A DNA stretch of 55,813 nucleotides from the NCBI GenBank assembly GCA_029262065.1, contig JAJDAC010000055.1, positions 1 to 55,813 on the forward strand. The letters are read 5' to 3'. The stretch's first letter is position 1. Every line of letters starts with the position of its first letter. The notes under the pieces were generated by a model. The model did no database searches, was not told the DNA's origin, and was given only the letters and a program-made list of their open reading frames with translations. The position numbers and the translations under genes are program-made. Source of the stretch: Candidatus Krumholzibacteriota bacterium. GTDB lineage: Bacteria; Krumholzibacteriota; Krumholzibacteriia; JAJRXK01. Positions 25,875 to 34,402 of this stretch are shown in pieces.

Positions 25875-26395
25875 GGGGTCCTTGTAGATTGGCGAACGTG
25901 ATCATTCACCACGCTGAAGTTCATCCAGCGAAGCGCGGAACATCTCGGCCCGTTGGCCTTCTGATGCGCGTGTTGCACGCCATCGCAAACCTGCTGAAAC
26001 AGCTTTAATCGTTCGCGCATATCCAGCCGTTGGCGATCACAGTATTTGGTAATCGTCAGGCCCTGGATGTATTCCATAACCAGATAAGGACGACCGCGCG
26101 GAGTGGCACCGGCGTCGTAGACCCTGGCCACGCAGGGGTGGTTCATGAGCGCAAGCGCCTGCCGTTCGGCCTCGAACCGCGCGATGAACTCCTTGGTGTC
26201 CATGCCCCGCTTGATGATCTTCAGGGCTACCTTGCGCTTCACCGGTTCCTGCTGCTCGGCCAGCCAAACCTCGCCCATGCCACCTTCGCCGATTTTCTGT
26301 TGAAGCAGATACGGTCCAATACGATTCGGAACCGTCGAGCCGGACGAATCCACGGTGGAGTCGAAATTCTCGGTGGGTGGTTCTCTGTCGCTCAT
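25871..26395 (-). pseudogene. Ser/Thr protein kinase truncated before the catalytic loop
   Basis: The 174-residue frame begins like the kinase-TPR gene at 19375: acidic leader, then [22 protein letters not shown], Lys58 (VALKII), [19 protein letters not shown] and the helix [10 protein letters not shown]. Exactly where HRDIKPSN should follow (after residue 146) the sequence becomes unrelated ([11 protein letters not shown]...) and stops 28 codons later. The catalytic loop, DFG, C-lobe and any sensor domain are gone, so it cannot phosphorylate. The stop overlaps the APC permease start. It is either a deletion remnant or, less likely, a retained ATP-binding pseudo-kinase fragment. Confidence 0.75.
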
Positions 26396-26569
26396 TTGAC
26401 GCGGTTTCCCATGCGTGTCCTTGTCGACACGCGACGACCAGCGAGATAGTTCGGGGCTCTTAGCGCATTCTACTGCGTATCAGTCTAGGCATCGTCGCGC
26501 GTCCCAGTCAACGCTACCCTGCGAACGAGGGTATTGAATAGCGTTGCCCGGTCACGGTAAGCTCGCTCC

Positions 26570-27331
26570 ATGTCAAACCTAGCGCTTCGACACAAGTCCT
26601 TGGCCCAGCAGGGCTACGACTACAGCCCAGCCCAGTTGCGCCAGATCGAGTGGGGCCTGCGGTTCACTCCACTGGTGTGCATGGCCGGCGCCATCGTGGG
26701 CCTGATCACCCAGCAGCCCATGCTCCACTTCGTTCTGGCCGCGACCGGAATTCTCCCGTTCTGGTTTCCCAACGCGCACCCCGTGGATCGGTTCTACAAC
26801 CACCTGCTGGTGCCCCTGTGGAACGGCCTGCGCCTGCCGGCCAATCCCCTGCCGCGACGCATTGCCTGTTTCATGGGCGGGGCTATGAATGTTGGCATCG
26901 GCGTGGCGTTTCTTTCGGGGAGCGTGCCCGTTGCCTACGCGTTCGGCGCAGTGCTGATCACGCTACAACTCGTGGTGATCACAACCCACTTCTGCTTGGC
27001 ATCGTGGATGTACGAAGGTGTCTTGCGATCGCTGGGCCGCTGGGTCTCACCAGTCACCATCGCACGAGCCCGCGAACTTCTGAGCGACGGTGGTTTGTTG
27101 GTCGACGTCCGAACCCCCGAAGAATTCGCAACGGAACACGCCGATGGCGCCGTGAATGTCCCCGTGGACATCATCGAACACATCGACCAAATGGACGTGG
27201 GCCAAGACCAGCCCCTGGTGTTCTATTGTCGAAGCGGACTGCGCGCCCAACGAGCCATTCAGGTGCTGAAGAAAAAGGGATACACGCAACTTCACAGCAT
27301 CGGGTCCATGGCCCGCTGGAAGCAGGGCTAG
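26570..27331 (+). CDS. DUF4395 membrane domain fused to rhodanese
   Basis: A 253-residue protein. The N-terminal 150 residues hold a DUF4395-like membrane region with four hydrophobic helices (PLVCMAGAIVGLI, HFVLAATGILPFWF, GGAMNVGIGVAFLSG, AYAFGAVLITLQLVV) and the conserved NPLPRRIAC link. The C-terminal 90 residues are a rhodanese domain: LLVDVRTPEEFATEHADGAVNVP and the active-site loop FYCRSGLRA with Cys220. Such proteins are thought to transfer sulfur or act on thiols at the inner membrane. TTGAATAG about 37 bp before the start could serve as a promoter element. The preceding 26396-26569 shows no gene. Confidence 0.9.
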   Translation: MSNLALRHKSLAQQGYDYSPAQLRQIEWGLRFTPLVCMAGAIVGLITQQPMLHFVLAATGILPFWFPNAHPVDRFYNHLLVPLWNGLRLPANPLPRRIACFMGGAMNVGIGVAFLSGSVPVAYAFGAVLITLQLVVITTHFCLASWMYEGVLRSLGRWVSPVTIARARELLSDGGLLVDVRTPEEFATEHADGAVNVPVDIIEHIDQMDVGQDQPLVFYCRSGLRAQRAIQVLKKKGYTQLHSIGSMARWKQG

Positions 27332-27365
27332 GCTCCGATCGAATGCGTCACGACAACTGTAATAT

Positions 27366-27381
27366 GCAACTAAACAGTTGC
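27366..27381. promoter_or_regulatory. Operator candidate 1 of the SRPBCC-ArsR operon
   Basis: GCAACT-AAAC-AGTTGC is a perfect 6-bp palindrome 50 bp upstream of the SRPBCC start. It shares the half-site GCAAC/GTTGC with the palindrome at 27411-27428. This fits autoregulation by the ArsR-family repressor encoded second in the operon; the pairing of site and protein is inference. Confidence 0.55.
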
Positions 27382-27410
27382 GCATTGGCTACGACCCTGG
27401 TATTTATATG

Positions 27411-27428
27411 TGCAACCAGGAGGTTGCA
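27411..27428. promoter_or_regulatory. Operator candidate 2, covering the ribosome site
   Basis: TGCAACC-AGGA-GGTTGCA is a perfect 7-bp palindrome ending two bases before the ATG at 27431. The Shine-Dalgarno GGAGG (27419-27423) lies in its spacer and right arm. It could bind the ArsR dimer as DNA, or as RNA fold a hairpin that hides the ribosome site. Its centre is 46 bp from that of the first palindrome. Confidence 0.55.
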
Positions 27429-27430
27429 TA

Positions 27431-27889
27431 ATGGACAATATGAATACAGACCGTATCCACAAGGAAATCGCGCTGAAAGCGGCGCCAGCGCGAGTCTGGC
27501 AAGCACTGACCGACTCGAACGAATTCGGTCAGTGGTTCGGAGTCCGGCTCGAAGGATCGTTTCAGGTGGGAGAAGAAATCCTAGGCCAGATTACCCATCC
27601 CGGGTACGAACACCTGAAATTCAAGGCACGGGTCGAGCGGATGGACCCGATGGAAGCGTTCGCGTTTCGGTGGCAACCCCACGCGATAGACCCAGAGGTA
27701 GATTACTCGAACGACCCATCGACCCTCGTATTGTTTCGCTTGAAAGAAACCGAGGATGGCACCCTGCTTGCGGTGACCGAGTCGGGGTTCGACGCACTGC
27801 CCAAGGATCTCCGCGCCGAGGCGTTCTTGCGAAACGAAGGCGGTTGGGCCGCGCAGGTTCTGAACATCCAGAAGCACCTCAATGAATAG
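27431..27889 (+). CDS. SRPBCC (AHSA1-like) family protein
   Basis: A 152-residue START/Bet v1-like protein with KEIALKAAPARVWQALTDSNEFGQWFGVRLEG at the front (the AHSA1 signature) and a C-terminal helix GGWAAQVLNIQKHL. The fold makes a hydrophobic cavity for a small molecule. The ATG at 27431 is preceded by GGAGG at good distance. The last 8 bases overlap the ArsR gene. SRPBCC/ArsR pairs are common and the regulator usually controls the pair; the ligand is not known. Confidence 0.9.
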   Translation: MDNMNTDRIHKEIALKAAPARVWQALTDSNEFGQWFGVRLEGSFQVGEEILGQITHPGYEHLKFKARVERMDPMEAFAFRWQPHAIDPEVDYSNDPSTLVLFRLKETEDGTLLAVTESGFDALPKDLRAEAFLRNEGGWAAQVLNIQKHLNE

Positions 27890-28217
27890 GCCCCTGACGG
27901 CCGCAAAGGTGCGCGACGCGGCCCCGCTCTTCGCGGCATTGGGAGACCCGACTCGCCTTGGTCTCGTCGTGCGCCTATCTTCGAGCGGACCCAGATCGAT
28001 CGCCCGATTGAGCGAGACGGCCCAGGTGTCGCGCCAAGCAGTCACGAAACATCTGCAGGTGCTGGAGGACGCGGGTCTCGTACGTGGATTTCGACGGGGC
28101 CGGCAACATATCTGGGAGATCGAGCCCGGGCGACTAGGCGTCGCTCGGGACTATCTCCAACGCATCGATGCCCAGTGGGATGCCGCACTGTCGCGACTCA
28201 AAACAATCGTGGAGTAA
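27882..28217 (+). CDS. ArsR-family winged-helix repressor
   Basis: A 111-residue regulator with the ArsR fold: FAALGDPTRLGLVVRLSS (helix 1 signature), SIARLSETAQVSRQAVTKHLQVLEDAGLV (helix-turn-helix and recognition helix) and a wing (FRRGRQHIWEI). The metal-binding ELCVCDL box of ArsR/SmtB sensors is absent, so it belongs to the non-metal branch that accompanies SRPBCC proteins. It overlaps the SRPBCC stop by 8 bp and probably acts on the palindromes at 27366-27428. Confidence 0.93.
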   Translation: MNRPLTAAKVRDAAPLFAALGDPTRLGLVVRLSSSGPRSIARLSETAQVSRQAVTKHLQVLEDAGLVRGFRRGRQHIWEIEPGRLGVARDYLQRIDAQWDAALSRLKTIVE

Positions 28218-28256
28218 GATGCTCGACCCTTCGCACGACCCCAAGGAAACAAGCTC

Positions 28257-30734
28257 TTGAATACCAGTCGCCGGCTCGAACTCGTGTGGATGCTTGTCGC
28301 ATGTTGTCTATGCACCCCCAATTCGGCGGGCGCAAGCGACGCCTCCGAGCTGTTTCCCACCGCAAGTGCCGAATCTACCGGACTATCCACCGCAGCGCTC
28401 GAGCAGCTCGCCGACGTGGTACGAGGCTACCTCGAAGATGGCCAGATCGTCGGGGCGGAGCTCTTGGTGATCAAGAATCGCCACATCGTTCTGCACGAAG
28501 CATTCGGCCTACGCGATCGTGAAAACGATGTCGCCATGACGCCGAATACCATCTTCAATATCCGCTCCATGACAAAGCCCCTGACCGGTGCTGCCATCCA
28601 GATGCTCATCGACGAGGGCCGACTGGGTTTGGATGACCTGGTTTCGGACACGATTGCCGGATTCGACAACGAAACGTCGGGCGCCATTACGGTCGAGCAA
28701 CTGCTGACCCACCGCAGCGGGCTACCCGTAACCGTAATGACCTCGGTCAACCAGTTCGAGAACCTGCACGCCATGGCCAACGCCGTGGGGAAACATGGGC
28801 CGGAGTTTCCACCCGGCAGCAAATTCTGGTACAGCGACCCAGGCACCGATGTGCTCGGTGCGATCGTGGAAAGAGTTGCGGGAACAGGCCTGGATGAATT
28901 CTGGCAGCAGCGACTCCTCGATCCGCTCGGGATGAGTGACACCTTCGTTCCGCTGGACAACGAAGATCCCAGGTGGAGTCGCCTCGCCAACGCCTACACG
29001 GGTCGAACCGGCGAGTGGAATCTGTTCTGGTCGCCCGACAAGGACCCCCTCTACCCCTTCGCCTGGGGGTCGCAGACCCTGTACGCCACGCCCATGGACT
29101 ACGCGCGGTTCCTGGCCATGTGGATGGACGGCGGAAAAGTCGGGAACGAACAACTGCTATCAGCAGAAGCAATCTCGCGAACGCTGACCCCGGCCTCTGA
29201 GGCCAAGGGGATGGGAACCGATGCCAGGATGCCGACCGGATTCTCGAACCTGTCGACCCACTACGGCCAGATGGCTGTCGTGTACATGGATACCGAGGCC
29301 AAAGACAGCAAGAACCCAACGGTAGTTGGACACAGTGGTTCCGACGGCACGTTCGCCTGGGCGTGGCCGCAAGAAGACCTGATGGTCCTGTATTTCACGC
29401 AATCGCGAGGCGGAATCAGCGGGCTCAGCCTGGAACGTTGGATCGATGAGCTATTGATCCATCCCGGCGACCAAAGCGCGTCTGCCAGTGACCTGACCGC
29501 GTTGTACGAGGAAATCGTCGGCAACTACCTGGCCAACTACGGAAGCGTACGCAACACCACGCTGAAAGTGCTCCTATCGAACTCCCGACCCGCCATCGAT
29601 CTGGGCAAGGGGCGCGTCATCGAACTGAGGGATCCGGACGAAGAAGGCAATTGGTACTTCTCCATCTCCGACAAGACCTCGGTTTCGTTTACCCGCAACA
29701 AGGACGGGAACATAGACGCGATGCGAATGCACGAAGGTCCCTGGGACTTCGAGGCTCCTCGCGAGGGAGTGCCCATTGCCGCCGAGTTGGACGAAGAAAC
29801 ACTGTTGCCCTACCTGGGAACCTACACAGCTGAGGAAAAGGACGGCGACATCGTCGTGGTCATCAGCAACCATCGCCTTGCGCTGGACAAGTCCGGGCTC
29901 TCGGTGAACCTGCCGACCGACGTGTTCGAGTTGTTGCCACCGGGAGAGGATGGCCGGTGGGGTTACCGCGTCAACAAGAGGCTCGCCGTTTCGTTTACCG
30001 AGGCGAACGATGGACGTGTCGTGGAGCTACAGGTTTTTCAGGATGGAAATCCAGCGATCAAAGCCATTCGTACGACCGAAGACACCGCCCCACTGCCGAG
30101 CGTCGGTGACATCATGGAACTACGCAACTCCATCGAAAACGCTGAGATCATCGAGGGACTCGGCGGGGTCCTGATGCAGGGCATGATCACGTTGGGCCAA
30201 CTTGGCACCGAAGGCCCATTGACCACCTACACCCTGGGGACCGACCGGTACCGCATCGAAATCGAATTGGACCAGGGATCCATTGTAGAGACACTGAATG
30301 CCACGAGCGCATCCAGCACGTACTTCTCGCAGGAGTTCGTCCACGAAGGAAAGTACCTGGAGCAAGCCCGAAACAATCATCCGCTACTGTCGTTCCTGGA
30401 CTGGCGCGACATCTACGAAACCGTCGAGGTCACCGGCCGGAGAACCGAACGCGGGCGGAATGTATACGTGGTGCGCACGACCGACGGTGACACTTCACCC
30501 ATCGTGCACTACGTGGATGCAGAGAACGGGGATGTACTCAGGACCCAGACAATCTACCTGGCCGTGACCAGCGACGTATCCGTGGAAACAACCTACGAAG
30601 ACTTCAGGGTCGTGGCTGGCTTGCGAATCCCCCATCGAACGACGGCATCCACGAAAATGACGGGGGACGCAGTCCAGGAGATCAAAGAAATCAAGACCCA
30701 ACAAGAATTACCTGAAGACCTGTTCGCCCAGTAG
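28257..30734 (+). CDS. Exported serine hydrolase (class C beta-lactamase family) with C-terminal LolA-like domain
   Basis: An 825-residue protein with a TTG start (AAGGAAAC upstream; an internal ATG at 28290 is the alternative) and a short signal-like segment. Residues 35-400 are a beta-lactamase/transpeptidase-fold hydrolase: SMTK at 104-107 (nucleophile Ser and Lys), YSDPG in place of the usual YxN, and HSGSDG as the third motif. Asp for Asn in the second motif is a known variation. Residues about 420-600 contain two repeats ending in FELLPPGEDGRW/ISDKTSVSF-type strands (DUF3471-like). The last 200 residues (SSTYFSQEFVHEGKYLEQ, DWRDIYETVEVTG, YEDFRVVAGLRIPHR) are a LolA-like beta-sheet. Likely a periplasmic esterase or peptidase. 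Confidence 0.85.
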   Translation: MNTSRRLELVWMLVACCLCTPNSAGASDASELFPTASAESTGLSTAALEQLADVVRGYLEDGQIVGAELLVIKNRHIVLHEAFGLRDRENDVAMTPNTIFNIRSMTKPLTGAAIQMLIDEGRLGLDDLVSDTIAGFDNETSGAITVEQLLTHRSGLPVTVMTSVNQFENLHAMANAVGKHGPEFPPGSKFWYSDPGTDVLGAIVERVAGTGLDEFWQQRLLDPLGMSDTFVPLDNEDPRWSRLANAYTGRTGEWNLFWSPDKDPLYPFAWGSQTLYATPMDYARFLAMWMDGGKVGNEQLLSAEAISRTLTPASEAKGMGTDARMPTGFSNLSTHYGQMAVVYMDTEAKDSKNPTVVGHSGSDGTFAWAWPQEDLMVLYFTQSRGGISGLSLERWIDELLIHPGDQSASASDLTALYEEIVGNYLANYGSVRNTTLKVLLSNSRPAIDLGKGRVIELRDPDEEGNWYFSISDKTSVSFTRNKDGNIDAMRMHEGPWDFEAPREGVPIAAELDEETLLPYLGTYTAEEKDGDIVVVISNHRLALDKSGLSVNLPTDVFELLPPGEDGRWGYRVNKRLAVSFTEANDGRVVELQVFQDGNPAIKAIRTTEDTAPLPSVGDIMELRNSIENAEIIEGLGGVLMQGMITLGQLGTEGPLTTYTLGTDRYRIEIELDQGSIVETLNATSASSTYFSQEFVHEGKYLEQARNNHPLLSFLDWRDIYETVEVTGRRTERGRNVYVVRTTDGDTSPIVHYVDAENGDVLRTQTIYLAVTSDVSVETTYEDFRVVAGLRIPHRTTASTKMTGDAVQEIKEIKTQQELPEDLFAQ

Positions 30735-32531
30735 CTACTTCACAAGGACCATTTTCTGGGCCGCCGAACCAGCGTCGGTCTGAAGCCTGGAAAAGTACAC
30801 GCCCGAAGCCACGCTCGTGCCGGCGTCATCGCGACCATCCCAATTCACCGTGTTGGCACCGGCCGATCCGATTCCCCTGAAACTTCGGACACGGCGACCG
30901 GCCTCGTCGTAGATAACCAGATCGTAGGAGCCGGCCGAGGCCAGATCGAAGCGAATCTGTGTCATGGCGTTGAAGGGGTTGGGCGCGTTCGAGAGCAGTT
31001 GCATCCGCGATGCGACACCGGGATCGTCCACGGCGGTCACGATGCCGGCGTCCCAGTAGATGTCATCCAGGCCGAATTCACAGGCGGTGCCATTCTCTTC
31101 GAGAATGACAAACGGATATTGAAGCATGCGCAGGTCGATGGCCGTACCGCGGATGTCGTTGACCGGAATGCAAGCCTGTCCCCACTCGCCGTCGCGTACC
31201 AGTCCGTACGTCGTCTGGAAGGCAGGGAACTGAACGTAGAACTGATTGCCCCAGGCGTCGATGACACCAATCTTGAACGTGACATTGGCGGGAATCTTGA
31301 TGCTGAACTTCAGGTCGCCGGCGCCGAAGTCGAACAGATTCAACGGTTGAATGGCCATGATGCCGCCACCAAACCAGCCCAGCCCCGTGGTCTGCCAGGT
31401 CAAGCCGTTCGCACCCTCGAGCGGGGGAATCGATCCGTCGGTCAGGGTCCCTTCCCAAACGTAGATTTCGGAGGAAACCTGGGCTACCAGCTCGCCATTG
31501 GTAGGTGTGAGGTCGGTGTAGATACCGTACGACGCACTTTCAAAATCGGGCGGGCCCAGATGCACTTCGCCCTGACCATTCCATTCGTAGACGCGGATGT
31601 AGTCGATGTACATGTCCGCGGGGAATGGCATGGATACCGGGGCACCACTGCCGGGGTCGCCGAGGTTGTAGGCGTCGGTAAAGGCGCCACCAATGGCCAA
31701 GTTGGCCAGGAGATAGAACGGTGACTGGAACTCGTCGGACTCGCTGTCGATGGGGAACGGCGTTTCGTACAGGTCGTACTCGGTTCCGCCATCTTCCACG
31801 ACCAAGCGCAGGCTGGAGTCATCCCAGTACAACCGGTATATGAGGAACCGATCGACCAGCGGATTGGCGTAGTTGTAGTAGGGTCGAACGTAGTCGTCGT
31901 CGGGATCGAAGGAGAGGCTGGCCGCGCCAGACGGGTTGCCGGGGTTGATCGCGGCGTCCGAGTAGTAGATGGCGTTGGCCCCCACCACCTGGTTCACGTC
32001 GGAGTTGTTCAGACCGTTGCCGCCGTTGTGAGTGTCATGAAGATCACGGAACGACTGCTTTGATCCCATCTCCATCATGTCGATCTCGCCCGAGCGAGGC
32101 CAATTGTAGTTTGCGGTGCCAAGCAGCCACACGGCGGGCCAGCCACCCAGGTCGACATTGGGAATCTGGACGCGGGCCTCGACCATTCCATACTTGATGG
32201 AGACCTTCGATTTGCTGATGGCTCGGCCCGACGTGTAGTTCAGTGGGTTGCCCCATTGATCGGTGATGCCCGGACCACTCTCCTGCTTGGCGCTGATGAG
32301 CATGGCGGTGTTGCCCGGTTCGCCGGGCACGGGGGCCACGGTGACGTTCTCGGCCTTGTAGTACTCGAGCTCGCCGTTGCCCCAGCCCCAGCTTCCGTTG
32401 CCGGTCAGCAGGATCCAGTTGTCGAGGTCGTCGAAGTTTTCTTCCCAGATGAGGTTACCAACCTGAGCCTGGGCGGGGATCTGCCCCATGACCATGGTGA
32501 GCGCTGCGGCGGCGAGGAGTAGAAGCTTCAT
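30735..32531 (-). CDS. Exported GH16 beta-glucanase with CBM-like and FlgD-like domains
   Basis: A 598-residue glycoside hydrolase with signal peptide (1-22) and AAGGGA before the ATG. Residues 27-320 are a GH16 jelly roll with the catalytic ExDxxE in GEIDMMEMG (Glu149 nucleophile, Asp151, Glu154 acid/base) and substrate-face motifs such as WPAVWLLG. This is the laminarinase/lichenase type that cuts beta-1,3 or mixed beta-glucans. Residues about 330-510 form a second beta-sandwich, probably carbohydrate-binding (ending CEFGLDDIYWDAG). The last 80 residues are the FlgD-like export domain ending KMVLVK. The stop abuts the convergent stop of the serine hydrolase with no gap. A palindrome 101 bp upstream matches one before the CBM-like gene at 16439. 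Confidence 0.93.
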   Translation of the reverse strand: MKLLLLAAAALTMVMGQIPAQAQVGNLIWEENFDDLDNWILLTGNGSWGWGNGELEYYKAENVTVAPVPGEPGNTAMLISAKQESGPGITDQWGNPLNYTSGRAISKSKVSIKYGMVEARVQIPNVDLGGWPAVWLLGTANYNWPRSGEIDMMEMGSKQSFRDLHDTHNGGNGLNNSDVNQVVGANAIYYSDAAINPGNPSGAASLSFDPDDDYVRPYYNYANPLVDRFLIYRLYWDDSSLRLVVEDGGTEYDLYETPFPIDSESDEFQSPFYLLANLAIGGAFTDAYNLGDPGSGAPVSMPFPADMYIDYIRVYEWNGQGEVHLGPPDFESASYGIYTDLTPTNGELVAQVSSEIYVWEGTLTDGSIPPLEGANGLTWQTTGLGWFGGGIMAIQPLNLFDFGAGDLKFSIKIPANVTFKIGVIDAWGNQFYVQFPAFQTTYGLVRDGEWGQACIPVNDIRGTAIDLRMLQYPFVILEENGTACEFGLDDIYWDAGIVTAVDDPGVASRMQLLSNAPNPFNAMTQIRFDLASAGSYDLVIYDEAGRRVRSFRGIGSAGANTVNWDGRDDAGTSVASGVYFSRLQTDAGSAAQKMVLVK

Positions 32532-32625
32532 GCGATGTTCCCTTTTTGTTCGCTGCGAGTCATCCGTCGAGGCCTGGAAGCGGCCCCGCCAGCGGTCACC
32601 AACGCTAGCCCAACACTAATTATGG

Positions 32626-32664
32626 TCACTTTGTTCGGTAGCCGGACAATCTTACCCAAAGTGA
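32626..32664. promoter_or_regulatory. Nested palindromes upstream of the GH16 gene
   Basis: TGTTCGG-TAG-CCGGACA (32632-32648) is a near-perfect 7-bp palindrome. It matches the site at 16559-16575 over ACTTTGTTCGG and the second arm. It is nested between TCACTTTG (32626-32633) and its complement CAAAGTGA (32657-32664). It lies 101 bp before the GH16 start and 58 bp before the divergent LysE start, and so could control either. Confidence 0.5.
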
Positions 32665-32705
32665 GTCGAAATTGCCAATCGGAAGGCTGCTGCTAGACTG
32701 CATCC

Positions 32706-33323
32706 ATGCTGATCTTGTTCCTCCAGGGTGCCGCCCTCGCGTTGCCCGCGACGCTGCAACCGGGCCCCCTCCAGGCGTTTCTGGCCTCGCAGGCCTTGAC
32801 CCACGGCTGGCGTCAAACTCTACCCGCGGCCGCCGCCCCCCTGGCCACCGACAGCTTCATCATCAGCTTGGTGTTGCTGGTGTTGACCAAGATGCCGGCG
32901 GAATTGCTGCTGGCGCTTCGTGTGCTGGGCGGGGCGTTCCTCATCTACCTGGCCATGGGCATCCTGCGCACCTGGAAACAGCCGCCACAAACGGCTGAAC
33001 CCGGCGACGGGGTTGCTCAGAAGAGTTTTCTGAAAGCCGCGCTCATGAATCTAGTGAACCCCAACGCCTACCTTTTCTGGGGCATCGTCGCCGGGCCCAT
33101 TCTGCTGGAATCCTGGCGCACCACGCCGCGCGCCGCGGTCGCATTCGTGGCCGGCTTCTATCTGACCTTTGTCAGCGGTCTGGCATTGTTCATATTCCTG
33201 GTGGGTAGTGCGCGGAACCTGAACCCTCGCGTGCATCATGGATTGCTGCTGCTGTCGGGTACCGCGCTGTTGGCATTCGGGGTTTGGCAAGTCGGCGGCG
33301 GTATCGTGGCAACGATGAAGTGA
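32706..33323 (+). CDS. LysE-family exporter
   Basis: A 205-residue membrane protein with six hydrophobic helices and the LysE/RhtB features: an N-terminal PGP-containing loop (LQPGPLQAFLASQAL), then helices around FIISLVLLVL, ALRVLGGAFLIYLAMGIL and NLVNPNAYLFWGIVAGPI (the conserved NP..Y.FW). These proteins export amino acids or related small molecules. It is the first of three exporters in the same direction (LysE, EamA, LysE) and is divergent from the GH16 gene. Confidence 0.9.
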   Translation: MLILFLQGAALALPATLQPGPLQAFLASQALTHGWRQTLPAAAAPLATDSFIISLVLLVLTKMPAELLLALRVLGGAFLIYLAMGILRTWKQPPQTAEPGDGVAQKSFLKAALMNLVNPNAYLFWGIVAGPILLESWRTTPRAAVAFVAGFYLTFVSGLALFIFLVGSARNLNPRVHHGLLLLSGTALLAFGVWQVGGGIVATMK

Positions 33324-33447
33324 ACCGCAAGGAAGTCCGTGTATCTGTGACTTGTCCCAATTCGCGCGTGAAGTAGGCTGAGGGTATCTATCGACCCCAC
33401 CAACGCTGTGAGCATCTCTTGATACGCCCCCAACGCCGACGGTCTTC

Positions 33448-34353
33448 TTGAGCAAGCCTGTATCCAACCGAGCTGTAGCAGCAGCTGGCGCCCCCGCAAA
33501 CCTAGTGTGGAGTGGCACGGCCATCGCCAACAAAGTCGCCGTGGCCCATATGGATCCCATGACCGCGGGCGTGCTGCGTTCCATGTTGGCGGGAATACTG
33601 GGCGCGGGCGTCGCGCTCGTGGCGCGTTTCCCCCGCCCAACGTCGCCACGGCTCTGGGCGCTGCTCATGCTTTCAGGGGTATGCAGCTTCGCATTGTGGC
33701 CCCTGTTGCTCAGCCTGGGGCTGGGTATGACCACGGCCAATCACGCGGCTCTCATCATGGCCATACTTCCGGTGCTTACGGGGCTGATCGCGGCGACGGT
33801 TGAGAGAAGAACGCCGCGCTTGGGGTGGTGGATTGGCGTCGGCATTGCGGTTGCGGGTACCGTGCTACTGGTTTCGCAGCGCAGCCGGCCAGGTACCGAT
33901 ACGGCGCGCAGCGCGAGCCTGCTTGGCGACGTCATCATTTTGGCTGGCACCGGCGTGTGTGCCTCGGGCTACGTCATCGGCGGTCGCTTGTCACCGGTCA
34001 TAGGAACCTGGGCCACAACCTTCTGGGGCCTCGCTTCCGCGCTGGTGGTCCTGGTGCCCACGTTCGTGTGGTTGTCTCCCCGCACCGAGTGGGGCGCCGT
34101 GGGAACCGCGGGTTGGAGCGCAATTGCGTATATGACCGTGCTATCCTCGCTTATCGGCTACGCGGCTTGGTTCTGGGCGCTGGGCCACGGTGGCATCACC
34201 AGAATCGCCTCGTGGCAGTTCATGCAGCCCGTGCTGACGGTCGCGTGGGCAGCGATGTTGCTCGGCGAAACGGTTACCCTGCCGCTGGTCGGAGCGGCGG
34301 CGGCAATTCTGGTTGGCACCAGCGTCGCACAGCGGGCGGCAAGAGGTTGGTAG
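33448..34353 (+). CDS. EamA/DMT-superfamily transporter
   Basis: A protein of about 301 residues with nine to ten hydrophobic helices in two similar halves, the EamA repeat (LVWSGTAIANKVAVAHMDPMTAGVLRSMLAG; NHAALIMAILPVLTGLIA; second half GDVIILAGTGVCASGYVIGG, YAAWFWALGHGGITRIAS). The reading frame offers only a TTG at 33448, and the first helix looks slightly short, so the true start may differ. Members export metabolites. It lies between two LysE-type exporter genes. Confidence 0.85.
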   Translation: MSKPVSNRAVAAAGAPANLVWSGTAIANKVAVAHMDPMTAGVLRSMLAGILGAGVALVARFPRPTSPRLWALLMLSGVCSFALWPLLLSLGLGMTTANHAALIMAILPVLTGLIAATVERRTPRLGWWIGVGIAVAGTVLLVSQRSRPGTDTARSASLLGDVIILAGTGVCASGYVIGGRLSPVIGTWATTFWGLASALVVLVPTFVWLSPRTEWGAVGTAGWSAIAYMTVLSSLIGYAAWFWALGHGGITRIASWQFMQPVLTVAWAAMLLGETVTLPLVGAAAAILVGTSVAQRAARGW

Positions 34354-34402
34354 GCGGCGGGGCCGCCCGAAGCCCGTTTGGTTCCTTCAGCGGAGTAACG
34401 CG

